This document shows positions 26,016 through 34,025 of a stretch of DNA of 54,935 nucleotides, one piece after another (the stretch's first letter is position 1; the number at the start of each line of letters is the position of its first letter). The translations under genes and the position numbers were made by a program. The notes under the pieces are model-generated. The model searched no databases, was not told where the DNA came from, and was given only the letters and a program-made list of their open reading frames with translations. The DNA comes from Myxococcales bacterium (GTDB taxonomy: Bacteria > Myxococcota_A > Bradymonadia > REDH01): positions 1 through 54,935 of the forward strand of contig JACKDJ010000027.1 of NCBI GenBank assembly GCA_020633625.1. The letters are read 5' to 3'.

Positions 26016-27197
26016 ATGAACCAGACGCCGATCCCGACCGCCGAGGAGCTCGTCGCGAGAGCGCGGGCGATGGTCCCGACGCTTCAGGCGCGCGCGCCGC
26101 AGGCGGCAGCGGCGCGGTGCCTCTCTGCCGAGACGATCGCGGAGTTTCACGAGGCGGGCTTCTTCCGGATGCTGCAGCCCGCGCGCTGGGGCGGGCTCGA
26201 GGTGCACCCGAACACCTTCTTCGACGTCCAGATGACGCTCGCGGCCGCGTGCCCGGCGAGCGCGTGGGTGCTCGGGGTCGTCGCGGTGCACAACTGGCAG
26301 CTCGCGTTGTTCGACGAACAGGCCCAGCAGGACGTCTGGTCGGCCGACTCGACGACGCTGATCTCGTCGTCGTACATGCCCGTCGGCACCGTCGTTCCCG
26401 TCGAGGGTGGCTACGAGCTCAGCGGCACGTGGGGGTTCTCGAGCGGCAGCGACCACTGCGGCTGGGCCTTCCTTGGCGCGTTCGTGCCCACGGAGAGCGG
26501 TCAGCCCGACATGCGGACGTTCCTCGTGCCGCGGTCCGACTACGAGATCGTCGATGACTGGCACGTGCTCGGCCTCCAGGGGACAGGGTCGAAGTCGGTG
26601 CGCATCGAGCGCTGCTTCGTCCCGGAGCACCGCACGCATCGGTTCGCGGATGGCTTCCGGCAGCAGAGCCCCGGAAACGCGCTGAACACCGCGCCCCTGT
26701 ACCGGCTCCCGTTTGGCCAGATCTTCGTCCGCAGCGTCTCGACGTCGGCGATCGGGATCGCGCAGGGCGCGCTGGACGCGTTCGTGACGGTGCAGTCGGC
26801 CCGCGTCGCGCGGGGTGACGGAGCGCGAGTGGCCGACGACGCCGGGGCGCAGCTCGCGGCCGCCCGGGCGGCCCACGCGCTCGACCAGATCCGCCTCGTC
26901 TTGGCGCGGAACTTCGACGAGCTGATGGGGTACTGCGAGCGGGGTGAGAAGATCCCGCTCGACCGACGCATCCAGTTCCGGTTCTCTTCGTCCGAGGCGG
27001 TCGAGCAGTGCACGCGGGTCGTCGACGACTTGTTCACCGCCAGCGGAGGGAGCGCCGTGTTCCTGTCGAACCCGATCCTCCGCTTCTTCTGCGACATCCA
27101 CACGGCGCGCGCGCACCACGCAAACAATCCGACCAAGCCGGGGCGCAACCTCGGCGCGACGATGTTGGGCGCCCGCAACACCGACTACTTCATCTAG
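26016..27197 (+). CDS. hsaA: Flavin-dependent 3-HSA monooxygenase, oxygenase component (HsaA-like)
   Basis: Acyl-CoA-dehydrogenase-fold two-component monooxygenase that hydroxylates the aromatised A ring of the secosteroid (3-HSA) to a catechol, using reduced flavin from a partner reductase. It has 393 residues, the usual length. Family features: FHEAGFFRMLQPARWGG near the N-terminus, the GTWGFSSGSDHCGW block, GLQGTGSKSV, and a C-terminal helical bundle ending in ARNTDYF. The first gene after the KstR-like palindrome, it has a strong GGAGG ribosome-binding site and is followed after 13 bases by hsaC. Related enzymes act on p-hydroxyphenylacetate or other phenols, but the hsaC-D-G-F context makes the steroid role most likely. 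Confidence 0.88.
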   Translation: MNQTPIPTAEELVARARAMVPTLQARAPQAAAARCLSAETIAEFHEAGFFRMLQPARWGGLEVHPNTFFDVQMTLAAACPASAWVLGVVAVHNWQLALFDEQAQQDVWSADSTTLISSSYMPVGTVVPVEGGYELSGTWGFSSGSDHCGWAFLGAFVPTESGQPDMRTFLVPRSDYEIVDDWHVLGLQGTGSKSVRIERCFVPEHRTHRFADGFRQQSPGNALNTAPLYRLPFGQIFVRSVSTSAIGIAQGALDAFVTVQSARVARGDGARVADDAGAQLAAARAAHALDQIRLVLARNFDELMGYCERGEKIPLDRRIQFRFSSSEAVEQCTRVVDDLFTASGGSAVFLSNPILRFFCDIHTARAHHANNPTKPGRNLGATMLGARNTDYFI

Positions 27198-27210
27198 CCC
27201 CGAGCGTCCG

Positions 27211-28101
27211 ATGAGCCGCGTCTCGCAACTTGGCTACCTCGGCTTCGAGGTGAGCGACCTCGCCGCCTGGGAGCAGTTCGCCACGCACGTGCTGGGCGTC
27301 GGCATCGCGGACCGCTACGAAGACGGCGGCTTCTCGCTGTGCTGGGACGACCACCACCACCGTGTGTTCGTGCGACCCGGCGAACGCGACGACCTCGCGC
27401 TCGTCGGCTTCGAGTGCGCGACGGAGTCGGACCTGCTCGAGACCGTCGCCTCGCTCCGGGCTGCGGGGGTCGAGGTCGAAGAGGGGAGCGCAGACGACGC
27501 CGCTTCGCGACGCGTCGCGCGGCTGTTTCGGTTTCGCGAGATCGGCGGCAACAAGGCCGAGGTCTTCGTCGGTCCAGCGCGTGCCGCCACCAAGTTCGCG
27601 AGCGCCCTCGTGCCGTCGGGCTTCGTCGCCGACGGGCAGGGGCTCGGGCACTGCGTGCTGCGCGTAAAGGACCGCGTTGCGGCGGAGCGGTGGTACATCG
27701 ACGTGCTCGGCTTCAAGCTGTCGGACCACATCATCTGCGACATCGGCGGCTTTCACGTCGACATCGCCTTCTTGCACACGAACCCGCGCCACCACTCGAT
27801 CGCGCTGGGGGAGAAGCTCCCCAAGCGCATCCACCACTTCATGCTCCAGGTCGGGGCGCTCGACGACGTCGGCCGCGCGTTCGATCGATGCACCGACAGC
27901 CGCGTGCAGATCACGCAGACGCTGGGGCGGCACCCCAACGACGAGATGCTGTCGTTCTACGCGCTGACCCCGTCGGGCTTCGAGTTCGAGTACGGCTGGG
28001 GGGCGCGCTCGGTCGACGACGCGACCTGGGTCCCCGGACTCTACGACAAGATCTCCGAGTGGGGGCACCGCCGCCTCCCGTACCCGAAGCCAAACCGCTG
28101 A
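27211..28101 (+). CDS. hsaC: Extradiol ring-cleavage dioxygenase (HsaC/BphC-type)
   Basis: Fe(II)-dependent type I extradiol dioxygenase that opens the catechol ring of 3,4-DHSA by meta cleavage. It has 296 residues in two vicinal-oxygen-chelate halves. Iron ligands align with BphC: His147 (in LGHCVLRV), His209 (in IHHFML) and Glu260 (in GFEFEYG). Second-sphere His195/His194 are in PRHHSIA. The start is the ATG at 27211. The product is the substrate of the hydrolase encoded next. Confidence 0.92.
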   Translation: MSRVSQLGYLGFEVSDLAAWEQFATHVLGVGIADRYEDGGFSLCWDDHHHRVFVRPGERDDLALVGFECATESDLLETVASLRAAGVEVEEGSADDAASRRVARLFRFREIGGNKAEVFVGPARAATKFASALVPSGFVADGQGLGHCVLRVKDRVAAERWYIDVLGFKLSDHIICDIGGFHVDIAFLHTNPRHHSIALGEKLPKRIHHFMLQVGALDDVGRAFDRCTDSRVQITQTLGRHPNDEMLSFYALTPSGFEFEYGWGARSVDDATWVPGLYDKISEWGHRRLPYPKPNR

Positions 28102-28122
28102 GCCCGCACGAGCGAGACCGCC

Positions 28123-28941
28123 ATGATCCCTGAAGGGCGCTACTACGACATCGGGGACGGCCTGCGCATCCACGCGCACGAGCGCGGCGCCGGCGACCGC
28201 GCCGTCGTCTTCGTGCACGGCTCCGGTCCCGGCGCGTCGGGCTACTCGAACTTCGCCGAGAACCTCGAGTACTTCGCCGCTCGCGGCTATCGGGCGCTCG
28301 CTCCAGACTCGCTGGGCTACGGGCTCTCGTCGAAGCCAACCGACGCAAACTACACGCTCGCGTACTTCAACGACGGGCTGCGTCGCTACCTCGACGCTGC
28401 GGAGGTCGAGCGCTGCACGCTCGTCGGGAACTCGATGGGCGGCGCGATGTGTGTCCGGTTCGCGCTGGACCACCCCGACCGGGTCGACAAGCTGATCCTG
28501 ATGGCGCCGGGCGGCATGGAGCCGCGCGAGCGATACATGGAGATGCGCGGGATCCGGCGTATGCTCAAGGCCGTGTTCTCGGGCCAGCTGACGCTCGACT
28601 CGATGCGCCGCGTGTTCGAGCTGCAGGTGTACGACCCCTCGACGGCCCCCGACGCAGTGATCGCCGACCGCGTCGAGATGGCACGCCTACAGCCGCTGCG
28701 TGTGTTCGAGACCATGGCCGTCCCGAACCTCGAAGACCAGATTACGGGGCTCGCCTGCCCCATCCTGGTCTTCTGGGGCCAGAACGACGAGTTCTGTCCG
28801 GTGAGCGGCGCGACCAAGTTTGCCGAGCGCTGCAAGGACACGCGGGTCGTGACGTTCACCGAGTGCGGACACTGGGTGATGGTCGAGCGCCCGGCGGCGT
28901 TCAATCGGCTGAGCTGCGACTTCCTCGACGGAGAGCTGTGA
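28123..28941 (+). CDS. hsaD: Meta-cleavage product hydrolase (HsaD-like)
   Basis: Alpha/beta hydrolase that cuts the C-C bond of the ring-opened secosteroid (4,9-DSHA) to yield a dienoate and the CD-ring acid. It has 272 residues. Oxyanion segment HGSGPGASG, nucleophile Ser104 in GNSMGGA, acid Asp in WGQNDEFCPV and catalytic His250 in CGHWVMVE are all present, the pattern of MCP hydrolases such as BphD and HsaD. The stop overlaps the hsaG start by one base (TGATG). Confidence 0.92.
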   Translation: MIPEGRYYDIGDGLRIHAHERGAGDRAVVFVHGSGPGASGYSNFAENLEYFAARGYRALAPDSLGYGLSSKPTDANYTLAYFNDGLRRYLDAAEVERCTLVGNSMGGAMCVRFALDHPDRVDKLILMAPGGMEPRERYMEMRGIRRMLKAVFSGQLTLDSMRRVFELQVYDPSTAPDAVIADRVEMARLQPLRVFETMAVPNLEDQITGLACPILVFWGQNDEFCPVSGATKFAERCKDTRVVTFTECGHWVMVERPAAFNRLSCDFLDGEL

Positions 28942-29825
28942 TGGGAGCGAAGTGGAGGGCCGCGATTATCGGCCCGGGCAACATCGGCACCGACCTGATG
29001 TACAAGGCGTTGCGGAGCGAGTGGATCGAGCCCGTTTGGATGGTCGGCATCGATCCGACCTCGGAGGGCTTGGAGCGCGCCCGCGCCCATGGTCTGAAGA
29101 CATCGGCCGAGGGCGTTGACGGACTCGTGCCCCACGTCGAGGCCGACGGGATCCAGATCGCGTTCGACGCGACGTCTGCGTATGTCCACGCCGAGAATTC
29201 GAGAAAGCTCGTGGCGCTCGGGGTGCGCATGATCGACCTCACGCCCGCCGCCATCGGCCCCTACTGCATCCCGCCGGTGAACCTGCGCGACCACGTCGGC
29301 TCGAACGAGATGAACGTGAACATGGTGAGCTGTGGCGCGCAGGCGACGGTCCCGATGGTGGCTGCCGTCAGCCGCGTTCAGCCCGTCGAGTACGCCGAGA
29401 TCGTCGCGACCGTCGCCTCGAAGTCGATCGGCCCCGGGACACGCAACAACATCGACGAGTTCACGCGGAGCACCTCTGCAGCCGTCGCCAAGGTCGGCGG
29501 CGCGAAGCGTGGGAAGGCGATCATCGTGATCAACCCGGCGGACCCGCCCATCATGATGCGCGACACGATCCACTGCCTTACCGAGACGGACCCCGACGTC
29601 GACGCGATCACGGCCTCGGTTCACGCGATGGTCCGTGAGGTCCAGAAGTATGTCCCGGGCTACAAGCTGAAGAACGGCCCTGTGTTCGACGGGCGCCGCG
29701 TCACGACCTTTATGGAGGTGACCGGGCTTGGCGACTACCTGCCCGCCTACGCAGGCAACCTCGACATCATGACGTCCGCAGCGCTCCGTACCGCGGAGAT
29801 GTTTGCCGGCGACCTGCACGTCTGA
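28941..29825 (+). CDS. hsaG: Acetaldehyde/propanal dehydrogenase, acylating (HsaG-like)
   Basis: NAD- and CoA-dependent dehydrogenase that converts the aldehyde released by the aldolase partner into an acyl-CoA. It has 294 residues. It shows the Rossmann motif IGPGNIGTDL, the catalytic Cys131 in MVSCGAQATVPM, and GPGTRNNIDEFTR. It forms a channeling complex with the aldolase encoded immediately downstream. In steroid catabolism the aldehyde is propanal and the product propionyl-CoA; homologues in biphenyl or phenol pathways make acetyl-CoA. Confidence 0.93.
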   Translation: MGAKWRAAIIGPGNIGTDLMYKALRSEWIEPVWMVGIDPTSEGLERARAHGLKTSAEGVDGLVPHVEADGIQIAFDATSAYVHAENSRKLVALGVRMIDLTPAAIGPYCIPPVNLRDHVGSNEMNVNMVSCGAQATVPMVAAVSRVQPVEYAEIVATVASKSIGPGTRNNIDEFTRSTSAAVAKVGGAKRGKAIIVINPADPPIMMRDTIHCLTETDPDVDAITASVHAMVREVQKYVPGYKLKNGPVFDGRRVTTFMEVTGLGDYLPAYAGNLDIMTSAALRTAEMFAGDLHV

Positions 29826-29841
29826 ACCGGAGCGAGTGACG

Positions 29842-30873
29842 ATGGACCTGCGCGGCAAGAAGGTAACGCTCCACGACATGAGCCTGCGTGACGGGATGCA
29901 CGCGAAGCGGCACCAGATCACGCTCGATCAGATGGTGCGTGTCGCGTGTGCACTCGACGAGGCGAAGATGCCACTCATCGAGATCACTCACGGCGACGGG
30001 CTCGGGGGCGCCTCGATCAACTATGGCTTCGGGCTGCACACGGACCGCGAGTACCTCGAGGCGGTCATCCCCAAGCTCCAGCACTCCAAGGTGTCGGCGC
30101 TGAGCCTCCCCGGCATCGGCACCGTCGACGAGCTCAAGATGGCCGTCGACTGCGGGGTGAGCACGATTCGGATCGCCACACACTGCACAGAGGCAGACAT
30201 CTCTGTGCAGCACATCGGTATCGCGCGGAAGCTCGGCGTCGACACGGTCGGCTTCTTGATGATGGCGCACATGATTGAGCCCGAGGCGCTCGTGCGCCAG
30301 GCGAAGATCATGGAGGGCAACGGAGCAAACTGCATCTACGCGACCGACTCCGCCGGCTACATGCTGCCCGCCGACGTCACCGCACGTATCGGCGCGCTCC
30401 GCGATGCGCTTGCGCCCGAGACCGAGCTCGGCTTTCACGGGCACCACAACCTGGGTATGGGCATCGCAAACTCACTCGCGGCCATCGAGGCGGGCGCAAA
30501 CCGGATCGACGGCTCGGTTGCAGGACTCGGCGCGGGCGCCGGGAACACGCCGATGGAGGTGTTCGTCGCTGTGCTCGACCGGATGGGCGTCGACCACGGC
30601 ACCGACCTCTACAAGGTGATGGACGTCGCCGAAGACCTCGTGGTTCCGATGATGGACCACCTTGTTCGAATCGACCGCGACGCGCTGACCTTGGGGTACG
30701 CCGGCGTCTACTCGTCGTTCCTGCTGTTCGCCAAGCGCTACGAGCAGAAGTACGGAGTCCCAGCCCGCGACATCCTGGTCGAGCTCGGCCGACGCAAGAC
30801 GGTCGGTGGCCAGGAGGACATGATCGAGGACGTCGCGCTCGACCTGGCGCGAGAGCGCGGACTGAGCGTCTAG
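29842..30873 (+). CDS. hsaF: 4-hydroxy-2-oxoacid aldolase (HsaF-like)
   Basis: Mn-dependent class II pyruvate aldolase that splits 4-hydroxy-2-oxohexanoate/valerate into pyruvate and an aldehyde. It has 343 residues. Active-site elements are SLRDGMH (Arg16, Asp17, His20) and the metal-binding GFHGHHNLGMG. A C-terminal DmpG-type communication domain (from about 280) contacts the dehydrogenase. It ends the operon. A 2-hydroxydienoate hydratase (HsaE), normally between HsaD and this step, is not in the cluster. Confidence 0.94.
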   Translation: MDLRGKKVTLHDMSLRDGMHAKRHQITLDQMVRVACALDEAKMPLIEITHGDGLGGASINYGFGLHTDREYLEAVIPKLQHSKVSALSLPGIGTVDELKMAVDCGVSTIRIATHCTEADISVQHIGIARKLGVDTVGFLMMAHMIEPEALVRQAKIMEGNGANCIYATDSAGYMLPADVTARIGALRDALAPETELGFHGHHNLGMGIANSLAAIEAGANRIDGSVAGLGAGAGNTPMEVFVAVLDRMGVDHGTDLYKVMDVAEDLVVPMMDHLVRIDRDALTLGYAGVYSSFLLFAKRYEQKYGVPARDILVELGRRKTVGGQEDMIEDVALDLARERGLSV

Positions 30874-30887
30874 CCCACGGCGACGCG

Positions 30888-30902
30888 GCCGCCTCCGGCG
30901 GC
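30888..30902. terminator. Small GC hairpin after hsaF
   Basis: GCCGCC-TCC-GGCGGC lies in the 48-base gap between convergent hsaF and the acyltransferase-like gene. It is a plausible weak terminator, but it has no T-tract. Confidence 0.3.
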
Positions 30903-30921
30903 GACGCGCCGCACTGATGGA

Positions 30922-31860
30922 TCAGGCGGGCGCGCCCTTGTCGAGCGGACGCGCGTCGGACCCGTCCTCGGCCAAACAGCCGAGGTACTCGAACGGGTGC
31001 TCGAGCGCATGCTTGACCGAGTCGATGCCGAACCGCGCGGAGAGACCGTCGTCGATCCGCTCGTCGTAAGACCAACGGATGTGCAGCTGCTTGCGCACGA
31101 CGACCTTGCCGTCCTCGACGACCGGGCGCTCCTCGATCTTGCCGGCCATCATGAACAGCGGGCAGTTGCCCCACTCGTACAGGTGGTGGAAGCCGGCGCC
31201 CATGTCGACCGAGCCGAGGTTGGCGACGAAGATCGACGTGTACATGCCGTCGCCTTCGATGAAGCCACCGGGGAGGATGTTGTAGTAGTCCATCCCCGCC
31301 AGCAGCTTCTGCGCGCCGACCATCAGCGGACGCGGGATGCGCTTGAACAGGTCGAACTCCTTATCCGCGTAGGTCTTCTCGCCGGAGCGCTCGACCTTGA
31401 TGTTGCCCTGCATGGCCTCGCAGAGCTGACGGAAGGTCGTACCGGACTTGTAGCCAAGCTTGACCGCAGACAGCTTCGCCTTCTTGTCCTTCTTCACCCG
31501 CTTCATCGAGAACGTGATGTAGCGGCCCTTGCGATTGTAGAGGCGACGGCCCGAAACGAACTGGTTCATCTGCGGGTTCTCGCACAGCCCGACGAAGCCC
31601 GCCCCAACCAGGCACGCCGTCACATCGACCGTGAACTTCTCCTTCGCCTGCTCGATGTAGTCGAGGAGCGGCTCGGCGTTGACGTACGTGTCGAAGAACA
31701 CGACCGACTCGTTCCGCCCGATCATCACGTACGGCATGAGCTGCCGATACGGATGCAGCTTCTCGACGAGCTCGCCGTCGGGGCGAGACTTCTTCGCGCT
31801 CAAGAGCGCCCAAAGGCCGGTGGCGCCTGCGAGCGCGCCCAGAAGAGTCGGAGAGGGCAT
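30922..31860 (-). CDS. 2-oxoacid dehydrogenase E2-like acyltransferase, catalytic His substituted
   Basis: A 312-residue protein with the chloramphenicol acetyltransferase fold of E2 catalytic domains but without lipoyl or subunit-binding domains. The N-terminus has a short hydrophobic stretch (residues 6-21) that could be a membrane anchor. The family active-site block, usually DHRxxDG, reads SYDERIDDG here: Asp266-Glu267-Arg268, so the catalytic His is replaced by Glu. It may be a non-catalytic or altered acyltransferase. The position beside the steroid operon is suggestive but it is on the opposite strand. Start: ATG at 31860. About 290 bases with no supported feature separate it from the divergent acetyltransferase gene. 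Confidence 0.6.
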   Translation of the reverse strand: MPSPTLLGALAGATGLWALLSAKKSRPDGELVEKLHPYRQLMPYVMIGRNESVVFFDTYVNAEPLLDYIEQAKEKFTVDVTACLVGAGFVGLCENPQMNQFVSGRRLYNRKGRYITFSMKRVKKDKKAKLSAVKLGYKSGTTFRQLCEAMQGNIKVERSGEKTYADKEFDLFKRIPRPLMVGAQKLLAGMDYYNILPGGFIEGDGMYTSIFVANLGSVDMGAGFHHLYEWGNCPLFMMAGKIEERPVVEDGKVVVRKQLHIRWSYDERIDDGLSARFGIDSVKHALEHPFEYLGCLAEDGSDARPLDKGAPA

Positions 31861-32147
31861 GGCGAACCTCGTGTGCAGGGAGCCCCGCCCGCCTAGCGGA
31901 ACCGGTGCCCCGCGTCGAGCGCGCCGTGTACGGCCGGGTCGCAGGCTCGCCGACCTGGCCACTCGCCCCGGTGCGCTCGCCGCCGCGGCCACGTCCAGGT
32001 TGACGCAGCCTCGCCGGGGTGCCAGGGGCGAACGCACTGGGCCGCCGCCGCCTCGAACACGACGCGACGACATGCCGCCCTCCTCGCCTGAGCCTCCGCA
32101 CGCCCGCCGCTGCGGTGGCCGCGCCTTGCCTTGCGCCGTGAATCGCG

Positions 32148-33023
32148 ATGAACAACAGCACCTCCCCCTCGCCACCCACGCCCACACCGGCCCCCGTCGT
32201 CCTGCAACTCGATCCCGGCGTGCGGGTCCGCGCGTTCGACGACCCGCACTCGGACCGACTCCGGTGTGACCATCCCGACCCTCGCTCAGCAGACCAGCTC
32301 GGGGAGCGCCTGCTCGAGGTCGCCGAAGAGCTGGACCGTGCCCGCGTCGTCGCGCTGGTGCCGATCTCGATGGAGGCGGCGTTGGATCGGTCCGGATTCA
32401 CGTGCGAGGCTACCATCCCGGGGTTCTATCGCGGCGTGGAGGACTGCGCCGTGATGGGCGCATTCCTGGACCCAACCCGCGGCGAGCTGGCGCACCCCAT
32501 CGAGGACCGGGCGGTACTCACACTGCTCGACGACGTCCTCCCGACGTCGAGCCGCCGAGACGACGTCGAGACTCGGCTCGCCGGGGTCGAGGATGCCGTG
32601 CGCGTCGCGGAGCTGCTCGCGGAGACTTTCGACGACTACCCAACCCCGAGCCACGATCCGCGCTACGTCGAGGCGCAGATCCTGGCCGGCACGCCGTTTC
32701 GCGTCGTCGAAGACGGCGGCGGTCTCGTCGCGTGTGCGAGCGCAGACCTCGTCCCAGCAGCGCTGGCCGCCGAGCTGACGGACTGCGCTACGCGCCCATC
32801 CCACCGAGGTCGCGGGCTGATGCAGGCAATTCTCACCGACCTGATGGGCGACCTCGAGGCGCGCGACTACGCGACAGCGTTCACGCTAGCGCGCGCACGA
32901 ATCCCGGGGGTGAACCTCGCGTTCGCGCGGCTGGGGTTCGACCTTCACGGGTGTATGGTCCAGTCTTGCAGGATCGGCACGGGCATCGAAGACATGAACG
33001 TCTGGAGTCGCGCGCTACCCTGA
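32148..33023 (+). CDS. ablB: Putative beta-lysine N-acetyltransferase (AblB-like)
   Basis: GNAT-family acetyltransferase of 291 residues. The N-terminal half carries GFYRGVEDCAVMGAFLD and the C-terminal GNAT core carries DCATRPSHRGRGLMQ (acetyl-CoA-binding loop) and ARIPGVNLAFARLGF, ending in MNVWSRAL. This arrangement is that of AblB, which makes the osmolyte N-epsilon-acetyl-beta-lysine from beta-lysine under salt stress. Its usual partner AblA (lysine 2,3-aminomutase) is not in the window. A leading Ser/Pro/Thr-rich stretch of about 18 residues may not be translated. Confidence 0.75.
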   Translation: MNNSTSPSPPTPTPAPVVLQLDPGVRVRAFDDPHSDRLRCDHPDPRSADQLGERLLEVAEELDRARVVALVPISMEAALDRSGFTCEATIPGFYRGVEDCAVMGAFLDPTRGELAHPIEDRAVLTLLDDVLPTSSRRDDVETRLAGVEDAVRVAELLAETFDDYPTPSHDPRYVEAQILAGTPFRVVEDGGGLVACASADLVPAALAAELTDCATRPSHRGRGLMQAILTDLMGDLEARDYATAFTLARARIPGVNLAFARLGFDLHGCMVQSCRIGTGIEDMNVWSRALP

Positions 33024-33103
33024 CCGAGACGCCGTTCCGCTCCGCTTCGCCACGCAGAACGATGCGCTGGTGTTGCCGCGCGGAATCAGGCAGGAATCCG
33101 CGC

Positions 33104-33982
33104 ATGTGGTTCCCGCGACCTCCCCGCCTGCTGAGCCAGCCTCCGGTCGAGTCCTACTCGCCCGCTGCCCCTGACGTCACGCCGTCGCTCACGTGGCTCG
33201 GGACGGCAGGGTTCACGCTCCGTGCTCCGGGCAGGACGGTGGTTCTAGACCCGTACGTGACGCGGCACCCGATGCTGCACACGCTGACGCAGCCGCTGGT
33301 CCCCGACGAGGGGCTTTCTCGACGGTGGGTGCCGTTCGCAGACGACGTCTTCGTTGGGCACGCGCACTTCGACCATGTGCTCGACGCGCCGTCGATCTGC
33401 CTCCGGACGGGCGCGCGAATGCTCGGCTCCGCTTCTGTCTGCCGCGTAGGGCGGGCCGCCGGAGTCCCGGCCGCGCAGCTCGTCGAGGTTCGTGGCGGTG
33501 ACCGCGTGGAGTGTGGCGTCGACGTGTCGGTGACGGCGCTCCGGTCGGCGCACGGCCGCGTGTACGGCGTCGTCCCGCTTCCTGGCGAGGTCGCCGACGA
33601 CCTGCGCTGGCCGGCTCGCTACGGGGACCTCCGCTGCGGAGAGGTCTTCAACTGGCACGTCGAGGTGAGGGGCGCGCGCCGGCTGAGCATCGTGCACATC
33701 GACTCGGCGGAGTTCTTCGCGGACGAGCTGCGAGGCGTGAGCGCAGACGTCGTCTGTCTCTGCGCCGTCGGTCGCAACTTCCGGCGGCGCTACGTCGAGG
33801 AGGTCGTGGAACTGACGGGTGCGCGCTGGGTGATCCCGTGTCACTGGGACTGGCTGTTCGACCCGGTCGACGCTGCACCGCGCGAGCTTCCCGGTGTCGA
33901 TCTGCGTGGCTTTCTGCGAGAGATCGCCGCGACGGGCGCCACCCCTGTCCTGCTTCCGCCGCTCCGGACTTGGGCCCCGTAG
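33104..33982 (+). CDS. Metallo-beta-lactamase-fold hydrolase (UlaG-like)
   Basis: A 292-residue MBL-fold protein. Metal-binding motif HAHFDH appears after TLRAPGRTVVLDPYVT, further ligands are in RSAHGRVYG and HIDSAEF, and a C-terminal IPCHWDW supplies the last His. The layout without a long insert resembles the L-ascorbate-lactonase/N-acylphosphatidylethanolamine hydrolase-like branch rather than glyoxalase II. Substrate unknown. I chose the ATG at 33104 because the open frame upstream overlaps the preceding gene. Confidence 0.75.
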   Translation: MWFPRPPRLLSQPPVESYSPAAPDVTPSLTWLGTAGFTLRAPGRTVVLDPYVTRHPMLHTLTQPLVPDEGLSRRWVPFADDVFVGHAHFDHVLDAPSICLRTGARMLGSASVCRVGRAAGVPAAQLVEVRGGDRVECGVDVSVTALRSAHGRVYGVVPLPGEVADDLRWPARYGDLRCGEVFNWHVEVRGARRLSIVHIDSAEFFADELRGVSADVVCLCAVGRNFRRRYVEEVVELTGARWVIPCHWDWLFDPVDAAPRELPGVDLRGFLREIAATGATPVLLPPLRTWAP

Positions 33983-34025
33983 CCACTCTTCGCGCCCTCC
34001 CGTCCCCGTGGGCACGCCTCGCCGG

